A stretch of 37,692 nt of DNA from Magnetococcales bacterium. GTDB taxonomy: Bacteria; Pseudomonadota; Magnetococcia; Magnetococcales; JADFYX01. The position numbers and the translations under genes are program-made. Shown piece after piece: positions 33,301 through 37,692 of this stretch; positions within the stretch are counted from its first letter, which is position 1; every line of letters begins with the position of its first letter. The notes beneath the pieces were generated by a model. It saw only the letters and a list, made by a program, of their open reading frames with translations. It had not been told where the DNA came from and searched no databases. The DNA lies in NCBI GenBank assembly GCA_015231305.1, contig JADGBW010000022.1:1-37692 (forward strand), given 5' to 3'.

Positions 33301-35173
33301 CAGCTTGGTTATAGAGGTTAAGCTTATCTTCGTTACTACCTCCAACTTCAAAGCGTTGGATAATAGTTGTAGTGTTGTCGCTATTTGTAACCTTAGATGA
33401 AAGTTCGTGTAGACATGTAATGCCAAAATGATCGAAAGTTTGAATCATTTTAGTTAACGCTACAGCTTTAGTAGAAAAAAGTTTTACATAGGTGCGGCCA
33501 GATTTGTGGCGTATCAAACGTGAAGCAAAAGGATCTTTTCCTGACATTGATTCAATAATCTGGATATCTTTTGCAGCCTGCTCTGGCAGAGTAGCTTCTT
33601 TGTATATTGGCTCAAAGCTTTTACTATATTGACTATAATTGTTAAGAGCTTGTTTTTGGCTAAGGGAGGCGAATAGGGTTTTTTTCAAACCATCATCCCA
33701 GGTTATAACCAGCTTTTCTATCTCTTCCTTTACTATTTCTGTATCAAAACTTAGTGGTTTTTTGGGATTATGGTTAGCATAACATACAATAAAAAACAGA
33801 GTGCCACTCTCTGATACATTAATAGAGGTGATAGGTATTTTAAGATGGTTAGAAATTGTTGCTGCAACTCGTTCTTCAAGGTGTGCTGTATATCTGTTAC
33901 GAGAGATAGTGGTTAAAATTGAAATATAGTTTCCATGAAGACCCAATCGGTTGCTTATGCAGATATCTGTATCACTCTGCATTTTTAAAATTTCGCGAAT
34001 TTGCTCAGTTAATATTTCTGGTTCAGAGTAGAATAACTCTCGCAATGGCATACGGTCAAACAGGCTGCGGAATTCATGGCGAAGATAGGAGCCAGTTGCA
34101 TAGCCAGAAAGGGCAATGGTTTTGTTTAGCCGCTCAGACAGAATAGGAACCATGGAGGCTCGACTACCGTGTGCAGTGCGGGAGAAACGACCCAAAACCA
34201 ATATGACATCCCATAAGTCTGCTTCACTTGCCTGATGGCGAATTGTGAAAAAATCTACTCCTTCGGAATCATAGATAATAGATTGACTATGTTGGCAATA
34301 TTCCATTTTCACTCCCTCATATTGAGAGGAGTGGGGGTTATTAATAATGCTATCAATCTCATGTCGTAGACCGGGAGTAATCTGGTCTAAAAGGGCGTTT
34401 GGGTTTTCACCACGAAATATACCAAGTGCGCTTTGCTCTTGGTTATGGGTTATAATGCCTTTTTTTTGGGTAAAGCTCTGTAGGCCCATAAAGACAAAAT
34501 TATTATCCAGAGTCCAATGGAGAAAATTGCTATCCATTGTACGGCCAGCTTTAGCTAGGGTAACTGCCTCTTTGTTGATAATTTCTACCACTGTTGGAAA
34601 ATCATCTACAGAATGTTTGATAGAGGTAAGGGTTGCTACCAGCTCTGAACGCATTTTGTTAAGTGATTTTTTGTCTGGTAAGGCTTCAATTAGGATAAAA
34701 AGAACCATTTCCTGTTGAAAACCATTATCTTTTTTGTCTTGGCTTGAGTTGTTCTCAGCCAGAATTTTTTTTATTTTCCCTTTTTTATCTCGTTGCACAC
34801 AAAAAGTAGAGTGGGTTTTAGCATAAAGGGTATGGTCACATTTTTTTAGATAATTTGCTAAGGTTCCAAGTATAAAAGGGGTGTCGGTTAAGTGAATTAT
34901 TGCCTGTGTTTCGTCGTTCTGTTTTACGGCATTAACTTGGACCTTTACCTCTTCGTTATAGCTACTAGGGGGAGTGAGAAAAAACTTGAAAAGATTTGCT
35001 AATACTTCTTTGCTTTGCCAATTGTGGGTCTCATCAATTGGGAAACACTGCATATCTGTTAAAACTATCTGTAAAAAACTTCTTAAAATGGGTCTGTCAG
35101 TTGCAGAAACAAGAGGTTCAGTCTCTTTTATTAGGGTCTCAATAACTGAACTGGACTCAATACAAGAACGCAT
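30323..35173 (-). CDS. NAD-specific glutamate dehydrogenase, large (about 180 kDa) type
   Basis: A 1616-residue cytosolic enzyme, full length for the L-GDH180 class (often named gdhB or gdh2), which converts glutamate to 2-oxoglutarate plus ammonia with NAD. The N-terminal about 700 residues are regulatory (ACT-like region, helical). The catalytic part begins near 780: [27 protein letters not shown], then [19 protein letters not shown] with the active-site lysines, [16 protein letters not shown] near 966, GGIGTYIK and [12 protein letters not shown]-like segments ([16 protein letters not shown]), and a long helical C-terminus. No frameshift is seen. The start at 35173 has only a weak GGG upstream. 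A strong hairpin lies 44 bases upstream. It is a catabolic glutamate enzyme, and cysC follows downstream. Confidence 0.96.
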   Translation of the reverse strand: [1616 protein letters not shown]

Positions 35174-35216
35174 GGCAGAACCCTTATTATATTTTTATCA
35201 GGTTAAAGCTGGAAAT

Positions 35217-35242
35217 TACCGGGCTGAAAAATCAGCCCGGTA
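35217..35242. terminator. Strong hairpin between the ydcH-like gene and gdh
   Basis: TACCGGGCTGA at 35217-35227 and TCAGCCCGGTA at 35232-35242 form a perfect 11-base stem with a four-base loop. In the minus direction only ATTT follows, so termination of the ydcH-like transcript would be weak. It lies 44 bases before the glutamate dehydrogenase start and may instead be part of its leader. Confidence 0.65.
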
Positions 35243-35397
35243 TATATCAGAAAATACAAATAATTTTGAGTCTTAATCTATTTATCTGCTCGTGTTAAGC
35301 ATAAACTCAAATTTACATACCACAAACATGTACATTTTTTTAATAATAAATATGTAGGATGTTCAGGTTATTATTGGTATCTCCTTTATTAATAAAA

Positions 35398-35604
35398 TTA
35401 AGCTGTATGGTGGTTGAGAATCATAGCCATTTTATCTTTGAGAAAAAGCTTCTCTTTTTTAAGTTTATCAAGATTAAATTCATCTAAGGTTCTACCGGAC
35501 GTATCAACTTTATTCTTTATGGTTTGATACTGTTCATGCAAGTCCCGGAACTGCTTGTCTGTTTCCAGAAGCTCTTTTACTGCTTGCAGTTGATCCTCGA
35601 ACAT
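35398..35604 (-). CDS. DUF465 (YdcH-like) small coiled-coil protein
   Basis: A 68-residue helical protein matching the YdcH/DUF465 pattern: LLETDKQFRDLHEQYQTIKNKV, then a short acidic turn and the conserved LDEFNLDKLKKEKLFLKDKM. Two antiparallel helices are expected. The function of the family is unknown. The strong ribosome-binding site TTAAGGAGAAATAT lies directly before ATG. It follows rnhA on the same strand with a 58-base gap and may be transcribed with it. Confidence 0.88.
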   Translation of the reverse strand: MFEDQLQAVKELLETDKQFRDLHEQYQTIKNKVDTSGRTLDEFNLDKLKKEKLFLKDKMAMILNHHTA

Positions 35605-35662
35605 ATATTTCTCCTTAAAAATTTAACAACAACTTCATTAATAATAGCTGGGGTTAGTTTAA

Positions 35663-36163
35663 TTAGCTTTGCTCTTCCCCAGCAGGGTCAATTGGCAACT
35701 TTCCTGCTTGCCCTAATTGAACTGCTTCTTGGGCTAATTGGTCAACTGTTTCATTCTCACGATGACCAGAATGACCTTTAACCCATCTCCATTCTACATC
35801 ATGTTGAATGCAAATCGCATCTAATCTTTTCCAAAGATCAGCATTTTTTACAGGTTTTTTATCTGCTTTGCGCCAACCACGTTTTTTCCAGTTATAAATC
35901 CACTTAGTAATACCATCTTTGACATAGTTGGAATCTGTGGTCAGAATAACCTCACAAGACCTTTTTAAAGTCTCTAAGGCGTGAATAGCTGCTAACATTT
36001 CCATTCGATTGTTAGTGGTTTGTGGGGAGTAGCCAGACATCTCTTTTTCAGACTCACCAAAACGTAGAAGTACTCCCCACCCTCCAGGCCCAGGGTTGCC
36101 AGAGCAGGCTCCGTCAGTAAAAATTTGTACCTTATGGGTAGTTGTAGTTTTTGCAGTATCCAA
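35663..36163 (-). CDS. rnhA: Ribonuclease HI
   Basis: A 166-residue RNase HI, which removes RNA from RNA-DNA hybrids (R-loops, primers). Catalytic residues are visible: D17 in [18 protein letters not shown]55 in [10 protein letters not shown]77 in [12 protein letters not shown]131 in VKGHSGH and D141 in NETVDQLA. The basic handle [20 protein letters not shown] is present, as in E. coli-type enzymes. The start is TTG 36163 with GGA about 11 bases upstream. An earlier ATG at 36174 is in another frame. The direct repeat CAAGTTTAT occurs at the start codon and again 18 bases upstream of it (36162-36170 and 36180-36188). Confidence 0.95.
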   Translation of the reverse strand: MDTAKTTTTHKVQIFTDGACSGNPGPGGWGVLLRFGESEKEMSGYSPQTTNNRMEMLAAIHALETLKRSCEVILTTDSNYVKDGITKWIYNWKKRGWRKADKKPVKNADLWKRLDAICIQHDVEWRWVKGHSGHRENETVDQLAQEAVQLGQAGKLPIDPAGEEQS

Positions 36164-36423
36164 GTTTATCCATTCCGCCCAAGTTTATACAGGGCTTTAA
36201 AGCCTTGTTTGTTACATGAAAAAAAAGTTTATAGGCCTAGTTAATTAGTATGTTACCCTGATAAAAAAGTTCCTGTATTAAACTGATTCTTTAAGAGTTA
36301 ACACTCCTTTATAATCTAATATGGGACTAAAAAAATAAAAATCAATGATTGTGCTAGAAATTTGTTTTTCTACTACCATCAGGTTCACTCATTATGACGC
36401 TACGTTGCAAGAAAGGAAAGTAA

Positions 36424-37434
36424 ATGGCTAAGGTATTAGTTACAGGAGCTGCTGGATTTATAGGCTCAAATCTTTCGTCTCGGTTGTTAGACAAAGGGGA
36501 TACGGTTGTAGGGTTAGATAATTTAAATCCATATTATGATGTTAACCTAAAAAAAGCTCGGCTAGCCCGGCTGCAAGGACGTACAGGTTTTTCTCATGTT
36601 AATATGGACTTAGAAGATAGAGATGGTATCAGCGAGCTATTTAATAATGAAAAATTTGATAAGGTGGTAAATTTGGCTGCACAAGCTGGGGTAAGGTATT
36701 CCCTAGAAAACCCCCTTGCTTATGTTGATACAAATATGGTTGGTTTTGCTCATCTTTTAGAAGGGTGTCGCCATAATGCTGTAAAACATTTTGTTTTTGC
36801 TTCATCGTCTTCGGTCTATGGAGCTAATACCAATATGCCGTTTTCAGTCCATAATAATGTTGACCATCCTCTCTCTCTTTATGCAGCTTCTAAAAAAGCC
36901 AATGAATTAATGGCGCATACCTATGCCCACCTGTTTCGCTTACCAGTTACAGGTTTACGTTTTTTTACAGTTTATGGTCCATGGGGAAGACCAGATATGG
37001 CTCTTTACCTTTTTACCAAAGCAATTTTAGCAGGTGAGCCGATAAATGTTTTTAACAAAGGTAAAATGCGCAGAGATTTCACCTACATCGATGATATAGT
37101 AGAAGGAGTTGTTAGGGTGCTAGAGCGCACTCCTACGGCAAACCCCAGTTGGGATAGTAATAATCCTGACCCTGCCACAAGTAACGCCCCTTATAAAATT
37201 TATAACATAGGTAACAACAACCAGGTGGAGTTGATGGATTATATCAAGGCGTTGGAAGAGTCATTAGGTATACCAGCCAAGATGAATATGATGGAAATGC
37301 AGCCTGGCGATGTACCTGCAACCTGGGCCAATGTAGATGATTTAATAGAAGATGTGGGGTTTAGGCCGCAAACCACAGTGCAAGAAGGTATAAGTCGTTT
37401 TGTTGAATGGTATCGGGAGTATCATAATATTTAA
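36424..37434 (+). CDS. NAD-dependent epimerase, UDP-glucuronate 4-epimerase type
   Basis: A 336-residue extended-SDR sugar-nucleotide epimerase. The NAD-binding loop is VTGAAGFIGSNL (residues 6-17), followed by GLDNLNPYYDVNLKKARL, typical of UDP-glucuronate/UDP-galacturonate epimerases of the LspL/CapI type. The catalytic Ser/Tyr/Lys are in FASSSSVYG and YAASKKANE. RFFTVYGPWGRPDMALYLFTKAI and the DFTYIDDIVEGV segment complete the pattern. It probably makes UDP-galacturonate for LPS core or a surface polysaccharide. AAAGGAAAGTAA precedes ATG. The next gene starts 23 bases after its stop. Confidence 0.92.
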   Translation: MAKVLVTGAAGFIGSNLSSRLLDKGDTVVGLDNLNPYYDVNLKKARLARLQGRTGFSHVNMDLEDRDGISELFNNEKFDKVVNLAAQAGVRYSLENPLAYVDTNMVGFAHLLEGCRHNAVKHFVFASSSSVYGANTNMPFSVHNNVDHPLSLYAASKKANELMAHTYAHLFRLPVTGLRFFTVYGPWGRPDMALYLFTKAILAGEPINVFNKGKMRRDFTYIDDIVEGVVRVLERTPTANPSWDSNNPDPATSNAPYKIYNIGNNNQVELMDYIKALEESLGIPAKMNMMEMQPGDVPATWANVDDLIEDVGFRPQTTVQEGISRFVEWYREYHNI

Positions 37435-37457
37435 CAAAATATACAGGGGTTTTTTTT

Positions 37458-37692
37458 GTGGGTAAAAAGAAAAAGAAAAAGAGAAGTATAGGTAAGAAAA
37501 AGCAAGATACTAGCCGTGTTTGGCAGTTTGAAAATGCCCCCGATGTGATTTTTACGGTTAATAATAACCGCGAAGTTTTACTTATGAACCGGGAGATGGC
37601 AGGCAACAATCCTAAACAGATGTTAGGTAAAGATTCTGTCGTACTATTTCCTCCTCGTATTAGGGGATGGTATCAAAAAAAGCTAAAACGGG
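37458..37692 (+). CDS. PAS-domain protein, partial (3' end outside window)
   Basis: An open frame from GTG 37458 runs off the right edge, with 78 codons visible. AGGGG lies about eight bases upstream of the GTG. The first 18 residues are strongly basic (MGKKKKKKRSIGKKKQ). A PAS-like start follows: WQFENAPDVIFTVNNNREVLLMN and QMLGKDSVVLFPPRIRGWYQ. It is probably the sensor part of a signalling protein, whose output domain lies outside the window. It has no signal peptide. It is close behind the epimerase gene in the same direction. Confidence 0.75.
   Translation, partial: MGKKKKKKRSIGKKKQDTSRVWQFENAPDVIFTVNNNREVLLMNREMAGNNPKQMLGKDSVVLFPPRIRGWYQKKLKR

Noticed and set aside
36189-36203. GGCTTTAAAGCC palindrome upstream of rnhA as terminator
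   Set aside because: It has almost no loop, no gene ends there in the matching direction and the T-tract is interrupted.

Overview
The window is AT-rich proteobacterial (Pseudomonadota) chromosome with mostly housekeeping genes. The core is the conserved cluster kdsD-kdsC-lptC-lptA-lptB-rpoN-ptsN-rapZ-HPr-ptsI, followed by metK and ahcY. Three hemerythrin-like proteins, a full-length NAD-type glutamate dehydrogenase of about 1,600 residues, a DUF3301 protein and a binding-protein/histidine-kinase pair suggest a microaerophilic, aquatic-type bacterium. A gammaproteobacterium or a Magnetococcia/Zetaproteobacteria-like lineage would fit. The sequence alone does not settle the class, and I saw no rRNA, tRNA or CRISPR.

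Layout: 1-741 is the start of a secreted, membrane-anchored protein (minus strand), followed by a hemerythrin with an altered ligand set. 1767-3407 holds a YjbQ protein, a tiny membrane protein and a sulfotransferase-like protein. 3430-5634 holds two unrecognised minus-strand proteins, with an unusual triple-repeat terminator between them. 5876-9385 holds a SulP transporter, a second hemerythrin and two unknowns. 9796-11875 is a group of nucleotide/CoA-sensing proteins: a two-CBS protein, a CoA-binding protein and a four-CBS/PAS-like protein. 12246-21007 is the Kdo/LPS-export/sigma-54/nitrogen-PTS cluster, tightly packed with several overlapping start and stop codons. 21121-23932 is metK and ahcY, separated by a 343-base leader with several inverted repeats. 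24013-29009 is a four-gene sensory island (membrane hemerythrin, Cys-rich periplasmic binding protein, histidine kinase, two-helix membrane protein) with one copy of the same roughly 100-base repeat at each end, in opposite orientation. 29332-36163 is minus strand: DUF3301, cysC, gdh, ydcH-like and rnhA. 36424 to the end holds a UDP-glucuronate 4-epimerase-like gene and the start of a PAS protein.

How the genes fit together: KdsD and KdsC make Kdo for lipid A core, and LptC, LptA and LptB export the finished LPS. Sigma-54, EIIA-Ntr, RapZ, HPr and enzyme I form the regulatory PTS that links nitrogen, carbon and envelope status. MetK and AhcY are two steps of the methyl cycle. CysC makes PAPS, the donor a sulfotransferase would need. 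The best candidates for something undescribed are the repeat-flanked sensory island and the structured leader of ahcY.
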